Assembly: GCA_017552705.1 (NCBI GenBank)
Contig: JAFZOY010000040.1
Span: forward strand, 48,184 to 112,183
Length of the DNA stretch: 64,000 bases
Direction of reading: 5' to 3'
Source: Bacteroidales bacterium
GTDB taxonomy: Bacteria; Bacteroidota; Bacteroidia; Bacteroidales; UBA1715
Shown piece after piece: positions 38,546 to 46,717 of the stretch. Position numbers and translations under genes: made by a program. Positions within the stretch are counted from its first letter, which is position 1, and every line of letters starts with the position of its first letter. Under the pieces are notes generated by a model, which was not told where the DNA came from, searched no databases, and worked only from the letters and a program-made list of their open reading frames with translations.

Positions 38546-38550
38546 AAATC

Positions 38551-39585
38551 TTATTGAAAGTTGATTTTCTTCATTGATGACATAAAAAAGTGTCCTGTTC
38601 GAATTTCATTTTTAATAATTTGTACGTTGTTATCCATATCGTTTTTTTCTTTTTCGGATAATGCTGATATCTTTTGAGAAACCTCGTACAGATTTTTCAC
38701 AATTATGCCTAAATTCCGATTTTTAACTATTGGAGACATTGCACTTTTTTCCCAAACAATAACTTTTAGTCCGCTGGCGAGATACAATGAAAATTTATGT
38801 GGGGCGATCATTTCCAAATATCTACCAAATTGGCCTTCGCAATCTTCAATACTATCACCATCCCATAACAAACCCCATTCTCCTTCTATAATAGAAACAT
38901 TATTGGGGGGAAAGAGTCCTTTATAGTTCATAAAGGAGGCTAGCTTTATTTCGTCGTGAAGAATTCCATATAAATTATAAGAGAGAGTGTTTTCTGTTAT
39001 TTTATTCATCTTCTGTAAGAAAACACTTTTATGAAGAACTCCCGCAAATACAACTGTGTCAGTTTTTCTTTGAATGGACATATCTTGAGGAAGTATATAA
39101 TCAAAAGCCTGTAAAACTATCATTTGCGTTACGATGCCATCATTCTGCAAAATGGATTTCATTTTGTCAGAATGCACAATCACAAAATCAAACGTGTTTA
39201 TTATTTTTAATTCCTGCTCCCTTTTATGGTGTTGATTTTCATATCGATAGGATTGCAAATCATGAATAATTGCTATAGTTCTATATCGTTTTAGTAATCG
39301 CAAAACTTTTACAAATGCAATAATATTTACCATTGGATATTGAATAAAAACAATGCCTCCCTTGGGTATAGTAATACAAATGCAAAAAAATTTTATGATA
39401 AATTCGATTGGACCAATCAATTTATTCCGAAATCTGCGGGTTAATATTTTTTCTTTTATGGTAAAATTCTCTTTAAGAATAGTTCGAATGTCTTCTGTTG
39501 CCTTTGACGAAGCAGCATATTTAGCACGTCCATCAGCAAAAGGCTCAAAGTTTAATGTCAACAAATAATATTCCCTATTGGTCAT
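38551..39585 (-). CDS. Galactofuranosyltransferase-like protein (WbbI type)
   Basis: 344 aa. The segment GEWGLLWDGDSIEDCEG, followed by PHKFSLYLASGLKVIVWEKSA, matches the beta-1,6-galactofuranosyltransferase / WbbI family of O-antigen loci. The N-terminal half is Rossmann-like (VVFIQYPMVN, AIIHDLQSYR). It has its own promoter element 39 nt upstream, and the pyruvyl transferase gene follows after 5 nt. Confidence 0.72.
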   Translation of the reverse strand: MTNREYYLLTLNFEPFADGRAKYAASSKATEDIRTILKENFTIKEKILTRRFRNKLIGPIEFIIKFFCICITIPKGGIVFIQYPMVNIIAFVKVLRLLKRYRTIAIIHDLQSYRYENQHHKREQELKIINTFDFVIVHSDKMKSILQNDGIVTQMIVLQAFDYILPQDMSIQRKTDTVVFAGVLHKSVFLQKMNKITENTLSYNLYGILHDEIKLASFMNYKGLFPPNNVSIIEGEWGLLWDGDSIEDCEGQFGRYLEMIAPHKFSLYLASGLKVIVWEKSAMSPIVKNRNLGIIVKNLYEVSQKISALSEKEKNDMDNNVQIIKNEIRTGHFFMSSMKKINFQ

Positions 39586-39624
39586 TATGTTAATAAGTAA
39601 TTCAGAGTTGTTTTAATTATAATG

Positions 39625-39632
39625 CAAATATA
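39625..39632 (-). promoter_or_regulatory. -7 element inside the glycan locus
   Basis: TATATTTG on the minus strand (39632-39625) matches TAnnTTTG and lies 39 nt before the start at 39585. A TTTG lies 15 nt farther upstream, closer than usual. This may start a sub-operon covering 39585-35162. Confidence 0.45.
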
Positions 39633-39712
39633 GCGAATTTTTAAGAACAAAATATGATTCCCTTTCCTGCATCGAAGAGCTAAAGAAACTTTTTCATATG
39701 TGCAATACAAAT

Positions 39713-39740
39713 TCCCTGTTTTCAGGGATTTATATCCCTA
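39713..39740 (-). other. Alternating hairpin arms at the end of the polymerase gene
   Basis: TCCCTGAAAACAGGGA forms a 6-bp hairpin just after the wzy-like stop. An AGGGAT arm overlapping the last codons can compete for the middle TCCC. It may serve as a weak terminator or attenuator before the promoter at 39625. No T-run follows. Confidence 0.3.
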
Positions 39741-40854
39741 ATATCTTTGAAGAATACCGATAATCCCATCCTAGACTACTTTCTGTCATAAAACCTTTCC
39801 AGAAGGAAATCACTAATAAGGCAAGCCAAGTGATTTTTAATACAATTGCTATTTTTTTCGAATCCATTACCAGCGACATATATACTAAGTAAATCATTCC
39901 AAAATAGTGGGCAAGGCGGAACATATATATCATGATAAAGCGTAATTGTTCCAATAAAACCATGGACAAAAACATAACAATCAACATATACATGTGTTCT
40001 GGTTTAAGAGCCTTCTTTATGTATGCCCAAAATATAATTAAAAAAGGCATGGCAGTTTGCAATATGTATCTAATACCTAATGAAACCCCTCCTTCTCTCT
40101 CGTACACTGAAGATTGGCCGTAACGTTCAGAATACACGTCTTTAAGAATATTTAATTTACTTACGTACTCCAGCATGGTATAATAACTTAACAAGCCAAT
40201 TATTATAAAAAGTAAAGCTAACAACGCAAATATCCATTTTATTCGGTCACTTTTTGCTTTAGAAACGAAATAAACCACTGGTGCTAACAAGAAAACAATC
40301 GAGGATGAATGAAAGAAAAATGCACAGATTTGGCTAATAATGTAAATAATGGTTCTTCCTTGTAATAAATAAGCAAATCCCCAAAACAGAATCGCCATAG
40401 CACAATATTGTCGCATTAAGTTTTCAGAATGGCACAGGTATATTAGCCAATACAACGTCAAGAATATGGAAATCTTAATGCCCAAATTTTTCTTAAATAC
40501 GTTAGCCCCAAGAATTGTAAAAGAAATAATGAAGAGTTCTGTAAAAACGAGCAAAGATTGGGAACTCTTACTGAAAAGAGTAGCAATTTTTGCCAATAAT
40601 AAGAATGCTTTGTCATATCCATCTGCAAGCATAAATGTAGAAAATGAGTGTATGTTTTTAGCTTGCAGAAAGTAGTCGTCAATATATACAGTGGTATCAA
40701 TGCCTACGCCAAAATCACGAAGCCCCACAAAAATGGTGTCAACCACTATAATTAAAAATAACGAAAGGATATAGATTGGTTTTTGTTTGTAGAAAACATC
40801 CGCAACGCACGCAAATAAAAGATTTATAAAATATGCAACTATATACGGAATCAT
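39730..40854 (-). CDS. EpsG / Wzy-like polysaccharide polymerase
   Basis: 374 aa, highly hydrophobic, with about ten predicted membrane helices. The segment VGLRDFGVGIDTTVYIDDYF after the second helix and the later LMRQYCAMAILFWGFAYL are typical of EpsG-family polymerases, which join lipid-linked repeat units in the periplasm. It overlaps the upstream GT2 gene by 4 nt. With the flippase at 44028 it makes a Wzx/Wzy-dependent pathway likely. Confidence 0.85.
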   Translation of the reverse strand: MIPYIVAYFINLLFACVADVFYKQKPIYILSLFLIIVVDTIFVGLRDFGVGIDTTVYIDDYFLQAKNIHSFSTFMLADGYDKAFLLLAKIATLFSKSSQSLLVFTELFIISFTILGANVFKKNLGIKISIFLTLYWLIYLCHSENLMRQYCAMAILFWGFAYLLQGRTIIYIISQICAFFFHSSSIVFLLAPVVYFVSKAKSDRIKWIFALLALLFIIIGLLSYYTMLEYVSKLNILKDVYSERYGQSSVYEREGGVSLGIRYILQTAMPFLIIFWAYIKKALKPEHMYMLIVMFLSMVLLEQLRFIMIYMFRLAHYFGMIYLVYMSLVMDSKKIAIVLKITWLALLVISFWKGFMTESSLGWDYRYSSKILGI

Positions 40855-41801
40855 TTATTAAGTTTGATATAAAAACGTCTTAAAAATATATAAACGCAAT
40901 ATACAAATATTTTTAGAACTCCAACTTTGTGTCGGCATCGCTCAAACAACTGAAGAAGTAATTTTTTGTCAAACCATTTGCTTTTTACCATTTGGGCGGA
41001 AATATTATAAAAAGAACAAACCAATACTTTGTTCCATTTTTTTTGTAGAGAGGAGGACAGTTCTTGTTGAAGAATTTCGACAATGATTTTTTCGCTTGCT
41101 GCAAAATCTGTAATATATTTATAATTAAATTGTCCTTTCAAATTCCCCATTGCACTATCAGCGTGAATCATGTAATCATACACAATTTCTTCTGTATAAG
41201 CGATAGTTGCTTTTGTGGCACAAAGGAATTTTACTAAAAACAATCTGTCCTCGTTATAGGCAATCTCCTCGTCGAAACGTAGATTATATTGGTCAATCTT
41301 TGCTTTTCGAAAGGTTTTATTCCAAATATAGCCTTCGTAAAAATCGGGGAAAATATCTGTAAGGATTGTCAAAAATTGCTCAAAAGAACATGCTTGATTT
41401 GGTACTATGCTTGTGATTGATGTTTGGGAGTTGACGAATATTTTTTTATAAGTACCTACAACCATATCAGTGGTTGTAGTGATTTGTTCATTCAAATTTT
41501 TTAGACAATCCAATTCCAACAAATCGTCGGCATCCACAAAATACAACCATTCTCCACAAGCATTATCAATTCCCATATTTCTTGTGGAACTTACACCGCT
41601 ATTTTCTTTATGAAAAACTTTTATTCTTGCATCTTTTTGGGCATATTCCTCACATATAAATCTTGATTTATCGGTTGATCCGTCGTCAACAAGGATACAC
41701 TCAAAATCATCGAAGGATTGACGTAATACACTGTCTATACAGCAAGAAAGATATTTCTCTGCATTATAAATAGGAATTATTATTGAAAATTTGTGATTCA
41801 C
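40851..41801 (-). CDS. Glycosyltransferase, family 2 type
   Basis: 316 aa. GT-A fold with FSIIIPIYNAEKYL, LVDDGSTDKSR, ENSGVSSTRNMGIDNA and the metal-binding YFVDADDLLE. The ED dipeptide of the acceptor region is seen as NEDRLFLVK. There is no strong membrane helix. It overlaps both neighbours by 4 nt. The sugar transferred is unknown. Confidence 0.93.
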   Translation of the reverse strand: MNHKFSIIIPIYNAEKYLSCCIDSVLRQSFDDFECILVDDGSTDKSRFICEEYAQKDARIKVFHKENSGVSSTRNMGIDNACGEWLYFVDADDLLELDCLKNLNEQITTTTDMVVGTYKKIFVNSQTSITSIVPNQACSFEQFLTILTDIFPDFYEGYIWNKTFRKAKIDQYNLRFDEEIAYNEDRLFLVKFLCATKATIAYTEEIVYDYMIHADSAMGNLKGQFNYKYITDFAASEKIIVEILQQELSSSLQKKWNKVLVCSFYNISAQMVKSKWFDKKLLLQLFERCRHKVGVLKIFVYCVYIFLRRFYIKLNK

Positions 41802-42919
41802 AATAGGATTTTGTCTATAAAATCTTTTGAAAATTTGCTTTCTATATGCGAATAAGGAGTAATGTCCAATGCGGAGAAATCGTTATTTTCAATATAGCGG
41901 GGTATTGATTCAAAGCGGGCAAATAGGGACTCCAATCTTTCGTTCATACCAGCATTTTTACCAGTGAGCTTTACTGCTCCATATTTTTTCTGAAATAGAG
42001 CAGAAAAAACACAACAATGAAAAGAATTTGTAACAATGTATTCAGCATTATCTATCAAATACAGCCATTCTGGTATAGTTGCAAAATATTTTTTACGTTT
42101 ATCAACTACTCCGTTCCCAGTAATATATACGACATCAAGGTTTCGCTTTCTTGCAAACTCATAAATTGGCTCAACATCATATTTTTGCAGATTATTCAAC
42201 ATGTATAGCAACAAATATTGTTTGCTTTTACATTCTGGTACCGAGGTTCCACGATAAAGCTCCCTATATGTATCTGCTGGCAACAACATCGTGGGATCGA
42301 CAACCCATTCTGCTTGTACCCCGCAATCTTCACAAATTCTCACCCCACTTTTTTCCCGCACAGAAATATATGAGAATCCCCTTAACAACAATGATATTTC
42401 ACCCTTCAACTTGGAATCGATTGCTTTTAATCCCCAACTTGCCGCATACGCAATCCTTTTTTTCCCTTTGGGGACAAAATCTAACATATACGCAGAAAGT
42501 GCACGGTGGATATCTTTCTGCGGATAATCGGTATAATTCCATACTTGGTCAGAGCCAACAATATAAACATCAGCCTCTGGTGGGTTGTTTTTCAATTCTG
42601 CATACGAATAATATATTTTCTCTGTCTGAGAAATATATTTTTCTCGGAATTCCTCAAAATGTCGATTGTGAGTGGATTGCTCCACTGCTATCATTTTGTT
42701 TTTTATTTTAAAAACAAAATAATGATAGAGTTTTATAGGATTCAATGCCTTTATACATTTTACCCACATTGGAGATTGGGGATAATCTTTTCTTTTATCA
42801 TAGCGAATCAGGAATGGGTCATGCCCTAATCTACGCAAATATTCTTGTAGTGCGTAGCACTGTAATTGTTGCCCGTAATTGTCTTCTGACCACCAGTATG
42901 TGAGTATTCCTATTTTCAT
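41798..42919 (-). CDS. Polysaccharide pyruvyl transferase family protein (second copy)
   Basis: 373 aa. Family segments: GILTYWWSEDNYGQQLQCYAL, VGSDQVWNYTDY, YAASWG, SVREKSGVRICEDCG, VVDPTMLLP and VTNSFHCCVFS. It is well diverged from the copy at 37445-38545, so it is not a recent duplicate and probably acts on a different sugar. It overlaps the GT2 gene by 4 nt and follows the toxin gene after 12 nt. Confidence 0.9.
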   Translation of the reverse strand: MKIGILTYWWSEDNYGQQLQCYALQEYLRRLGHDPFLIRYDKRKDYPQSPMWVKCIKALNPIKLYHYFVFKIKNKMIAVEQSTHNRHFEEFREKYISQTEKIYYSYAELKNNPPEADVYIVGSDQVWNYTDYPQKDIHRALSAYMLDFVPKGKKRIAYAASWGLKAIDSKLKGEISLLLRGFSYISVREKSGVRICEDCGVQAEWVVDPTMLLPADTYRELYRGTSVPECKSKQYLLLYMLNNLQKYDVEPIYEFARKRNLDVVYITGNGVVDKRKKYFATIPEWLYLIDNAEYIVTNSFHCCVFSALFQKKYGAVKLTGKNAGMNERLESLFARFESIPRYIENNDFSALDITPYSHIESKFSKDFIDKILL

Positions 42920-42931
42920 ACAAAAAGTAGA

Positions 42932-43333
42932 TTAAAAGTCATCAAAGTACTTCATCAAGTATTGCGGAAGTTGGTCAGAGATTCTCGCACCATCTTGAAG
43001 TCGCTTTAATAATTCAGGAGTTACATCTTCATAGGATATTAGTCTATTGCTTTTTGCCAACTCATCAATATCCTTTTGGCTGAGAGCCTCAGCTCTTGCA
43101 TAAAAAGCGTAAGACTCATCTTCCGTAAGAAAACTATGCTCTCCCTTTTTCAATACACACGACGCATCATATTTTTGCGTTTTCGAATGAATGGTAGATA
43201 TTGGTATTACCAATGCTCTATCATTATCCGATATGTCGGAAATAACTATTCGTAAATGTCTATATATAGTTCCTTTTGAAGATTCGTCAGAAATGCCCCG
43301 AAAGGTTTTGCCCTTTTCTAATTCAAATTGCAT
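42932..43333 (-). CDS. Putative toxin partnered with a Panacea-domain antitoxin
   Basis: 133 aa. Its start overlaps the end of the Panacea-domain gene by 16 nt, the arrangement of a toxin-antitoxin pair. The pattern RHLRIVISDISDNDRALVIPIS, then GEHSFLTEDESYAFYARAEAL, suggests an SH3-like PemK/MazF-type barrel, but I do not recognise a defined toxin family. The C-terminal 35 residues are helical. Known Panacea partners are diverse and usually block translation or act on membranes or nucleotides. The role here is inferred from context. Confidence 0.5.
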   Translation of the reverse strand: MQFELEKGKTFRGISDESSKGTIYRHLRIVISDISDNDRALVIPISTIHSKTQKYDASCVLKKGEHSFLTEDESYAFYARAEALSQKDIDELAKSNRLISYEDVTPELLKRLQDGARISDQLPQYLMKYFDDF

Positions 43334-43881
43334 AACACCTTTTTTTCTTGTTCAAACGCTTTCTGTTCTTCAATGATTATTTGTATGTCTTTGTCGCAAA
43401 AGCCAAGGGTTTTCATAATTGTTTCTATAGGAATAGGTTCTTCCTCTCCCTTTCCCACAGGCTTCCATTCTGGGAAAACACCTTCTTGGTGCGAATATTC
43501 CTTCATTTGCGAATAGGTATATTTGTAAAATTGTTGACAAACCTCGTTTAACAAATTTTCATCTGACCTCGAAAGTAAAAAGTGCTTGGTTACTGGAGTC
43601 TGTAATTTGATTTTATGTGCATCGTCAACAACGAAGTATTTGTTCCACAACGCTTGTTCTTCAGGAAGGGAACTTTTGTTTTTTATTAAAGCATACAAAT
43701 TCCTTAGAACAGGTCCACGATTCATTGAAACATACGAATCTCCAGTTATGGCATAACCTGTTTTTTGTATAGATTTTCTGTCCACAATATAACACTCCTT
43801 AATCAGATTATAATAATCCATCTGGTTATCATTTCTGGCAAGAATGTATGCTACGACCTCTATAAGTTTTTGTATATTCAT
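43318..43881 (-). CDS. Panacea-domain (SocA/DUF4065-like) antitoxin
   Basis: 187 aa from the ATG at 43881 (MNIQKLIEVVAYIL...). The pattern MDYYNLIKECYIVDRKSIQ, GYAITGDSYVSMNRGPVLRNLY is the Panacea/SocA-like domain, an antitoxin fold known to neutralise many unrelated toxins. The region from about 140 on, ending ALE-type charged helices, may carry the toxin-specific part. It lies in the glycan operon between the flippase and a pyruvyl transferase gene but has its own upstream promoter-like sequence. Confidence 0.82.
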   Translation of the reverse strand: MNIQKLIEVVAYILARNDNQMDYYNLIKECYIVDRKSIQKTGYAITGDSYVSMNRGPVLRNLYALIKNKSSLPEEQALWNKYFVVDDAHKIKLQTPVTKHFLLSRSDENLLNEVCQQFYKYTYSQMKEYSHQEGVFPEWKPVGKGEEEPIPIETIMKTLGFCDKDIQIIIEEQKAFEQEKKVLCNLN

Positions 43882-43904
43882 TTTTAACACAAGAAATTTC
43901 TGCA

Positions 43905-43933
43905 ATTATACGATAAAACCGAATTATATTCAA
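43905..43933 (-). promoter_or_regulatory. sigma70-like promoter of the toxin-antitoxin pair
   Basis: On the minus strand TTGAAT (43933-43928), exactly 17 nt and TATAAT (43910-43905) match the classical -35/-10 promoter rather than the Bacteroidota type used nearby. The antitoxin start follows 23 nt later. An imperfect TAnnTTTG (TATAATTG) overlaps the -10. Chance occurrence in AT-rich DNA is possible. Confidence 0.4.
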
Positions 43934-44027
43934 GAATTTTGATAGTAAAAGCTCTTCTTCAAATCAAACCATTTTTTTGTAAAATATTGCATTCTCTGCT
44001 TTGGTTATCACATGCTTTATCAATACG

Positions 44028-45548
44028 TTAGAGCTTCTGTCGCAAGTATGTTTTTAATTTATGCCGCATGTCCTTATCAAGTCCAACCATATAAACGGCC
44101 ACAATTATACTGATTTCAATTATTCCTAATAGTACCAAAAAGCCAAAAACTGTTGACTTTTCTACAAAAGAGTTGACCAACAATGGGACTGGTAATGCCA
44201 CTATCGTAACTTTAAAACATACTAGAAATATTTTTAGAATATCATTCAACTTATAATTTGCAATTTTTATAATCAACCATGGTTTTACTATAAAACCTAA
44301 AATCGCATAAGTGATAATACTTGCCCATGATAAAACTAATGGAGAATATCCCATTTTAAAAAGCAAATAAACGATAGGGAAACGCAACAAACTTATAGCG
44401 GGTGATATTAGAGCGTTTTCACGCAATCTTCCTTTTGTGTATAATGCAGTATAAAAAGAAGTATCAAAAACCTGACATAAGCTCTGAATCACAATTAATT
44501 GTAAAAAAGGAACTGAGTATTCAGGAACTGTTTCCAACCAAATATTTAAAATTGGCTCTGCTAATAAACATAATGGTACACAAAGTAATAACATTAAAAA
44601 ATACGAATACTTTGTTGATTCAAGTAATAATCTTTGAGAACCATTCACATCATTCGCAGCATACCGTTTCACAATTTGGGGATTCACCGCTGTTCTAAAG
44701 CTATTTACAAACTGATTTGCAGCCATATTCACTTGAACAGAAATTGAACGGGCTGTAACAATTGCCGGAGTAAAAAATAAATTCAATACAATCAAAATAC
44801 CTTGGCTATTTAATGCAATTGTTGCATTTGAAAACAAACTCCACCCAGAAAAAGAGGCTATTTCCTTAAAAATGTTTTTTTCAAAATGCAAATTACATTT
44901 CACCTCTTTAAATTGCAGTTTGCAATAAGTAATATAAAACAATAGCAAAACCACATGAATGACAAATAAAAAAAACGAATATGTCTTTAGACGATCTATA
45001 TCAAATACTGTCAATAAATATACTATCAATAATTTCAATATCACTTCTACAATGCTAATGTAGGCATATATTGACATTTGTTCATGCGCAATTATTGTAG
45101 CATTGAAGGGAACAATTATTATAGAACACAATGCTGTTAATATAGACATTTGGAACACAAAGTCTGCGGCTTCAATTCGTTCTGCAGGAATCACCATTTT
45201 ATTATGAAGAAACCATAAACCGCCTATTTCTGCGACTACGGCGATAATTAATGCTAATGCAATATGAATTGAAAGTGTTGTAGAGAATGTTTCTTCAAGT
45301 TTCTTTTGATTTCCTGTTCCTAATTCATAAGTCAAAAAGCGAGATGACCCCGTACTCAATGCTCCATTGATAAAGCTCAAGAAACCAACTATTCCACCTA
45401 CAGCTTGATATATTCCATAATCATCTACTCCTAATTTTTGCAAGATGACACGTGATGTGTACAACGACACAATCATTGTAAACAACATTCTTACATATAG
45501 GAAAAAAGTGTTTTTTGCTATAGTCTTATTGCTAGACTTAATTGTCAT
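44028..45548 (-). CDS. Wzx-type polysaccharide flippase
   Basis: 506 aa with about 12-14 predicted membrane helices. The N-terminal FFLYVRMLFTMIVSLYTSRVILQKLGVDDYGIYQAVGG is typical of Bacteroides O-unit/capsule flippases of the MATE/MOP superfamily, which move lipid-linked repeat units to the periplasmic face. It overlaps the upstream SDR gene by 4 nt. About 146 nt of AT-rich DNA separate it from the antitoxin gene. Confidence 0.92.
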   Translation of the reverse strand: MTIKSSNKTIAKNTFFLYVRMLFTMIVSLYTSRVILQKLGVDDYGIYQAVGGIVGFLSFINGALSTGSSRFLTYELGTGNQKKLEETFSTTLSIHIALALIIAVVAEIGGLWFLHNKMVIPAERIEAADFVFQMSILTALCSIIIVPFNATIIAHEQMSIYAYISIVEVILKLLIVYLLTVFDIDRLKTYSFFLFVIHVVLLLFYITYCKLQFKEVKCNLHFEKNIFKEIASFSGWSLFSNATIALNSQGILIVLNLFFTPAIVTARSISVQVNMAANQFVNSFRTAVNPQIVKRYAANDVNGSQRLLLESTKYSYFLMLLLCVPLCLLAEPILNIWLETVPEYSVPFLQLIVIQSLCQVFDTSFYTALYTKGRLRENALISPAISLLRFPIVYLLFKMGYSPLVLSWASIITYAILGFIVKPWLIIKIANYKLNDILKIFLVCFKVTIVALPVPLLVNSFVEKSTVFGFLVLLGIIEISIIVAVYMVGLDKDMRHKLKTYLRQKL

Positions 45549-46717
45549 CTTCTATTAAACTTTGTATATAACCGTCTACACTTATTTTTTATCTTTCCGA
45601 TTAGTGCAATTATAAAATTCTCTTTATAAAATTCCAATAAATAATCAATTTTATCCCACAAATTTGCAGTCCCTAAATAATCACAAAAACCAATGTTATA
45701 ATCCTGTTTGTTTTTTGAATATTTTCTTATTATCCGATCTGTGTCAGCATCAAATTGCCAGTCTATGCCTTTTATATAGTTGTTTTCCTGATAATATTTA
45801 ACAGTAGCTGATAATCCTGTTTTTAGTGTAATAGTCGTTCTAAAATTAGGAACCGTTTCTTTAATTTTTTTGTTATTCAACAACTGACTAATTCCTCTAC
45901 CACCCAATAGTTCCCCTTTTCTTGATGGAAGTTCTGCAGCATATTGTTCTTTTGTTAAATTAAAATATTCTGGCTTTACACCCAATATGTCTGCTAATTG
46001 GTCAATAACTTCTTTCCATTTATATCGTTCATCTCCCACTATATGAAACACCTCGTTATATGCTCTTGGATTACCTAACAAGCCTACCAATCCGACGGAA
46101 AAATCTTTTACATGCGTTATCGTAGAGTAAGCCTCTCCATTATCCCACAGAATTATCGGCTTATGATGCAACAGACGTTGTATTATTGTTCCATGATACC
46201 CATATGGAGGTGTTATCCCATATGGAATACGAGTATCTCCATAGGTTACAGCTGGTCGAACAATGGTGTATTTTATACCATTGTTTATCGCAAGTTCAAT
46301 TAACTTTCTCTCACAATTAACTTTATCTATACTATATTGCCATATAGGATTTATCAATTTAGAATCTTCTGTACACTCATAATCACCATTTCCTTTATTA
46401 TAAACTGCACAAGAAGAAAAGAAAATATACTGAGAACACTTGTCCTTAAATATTGAGATACTATATTCTATATCTTTCTCTGTATAGCATAAAACATCTA
46501 TAACTACATCAAAAGATAAGCCCTCCAATTTTGACAATATATGGTCCCTGTTTCGATAATCTGCTATTATAACAGAAATATCGGGAGGCAATGTTTGATT
46601 ATTAGATATCCCTCGATTAATACACGTAACATCAAATCCTTGCTTAAGTGCTTCCTGAGCAACAGCAAAGCTAATCACTCCCGTTCCACCAACTATCAGT
46701 AATTTTTTTTGTTCCAT
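45545..46717 (-). CDS. NAD-dependent epimerase/dehydratase (extended SDR)
   Basis: 390 aa from the ATG at 46717, which shares a base with the preceding stop (TAATG); an ATG three codons upstream is also possible. The Rossmann motif GGTGVISFAV, active-site YSIDK (YxxxK) and IVRPAVTYGD are visible. Such enzymes change the configuration of nucleotide-activated sugars. The 390-residue length is above the usual 310-340, owing to a C-terminal extension that may bind another glycan enzyme. Confidence 0.86.
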   Translation of the reverse strand: MEQKKLLIVGGTGVISFAVAQEALKQGFDVTCINRGISNNQTLPPDISVIIADYRNRDHILSKLEGLSFDVVIDVLCYTEKDIEYSISIFKDKCSQYIFFSSCAVYNKGNGDYECTEDSKLINPIWQYSIDKVNCERKLIELAINNGIKYTIVRPAVTYGDTRIPYGITPPYGYHGTIIQRLLHHKPIILWDNGEAYSTITHVKDFSVGLVGLLGNPRAYNEVFHIVGDERYKWKEVIDQLADILGVKPEYFNLTKEQYAAELPSRKGELLGGRGISQLLNNKKIKETVPNFRTTITLKTGLSATVKYYQENNYIKGIDWQFDADTDRIIRKYSKNKQDYNIGFCDYLGTANLWDKIDYLLEFYKENFIIALIGKIKNKCRRLYTKFNRR

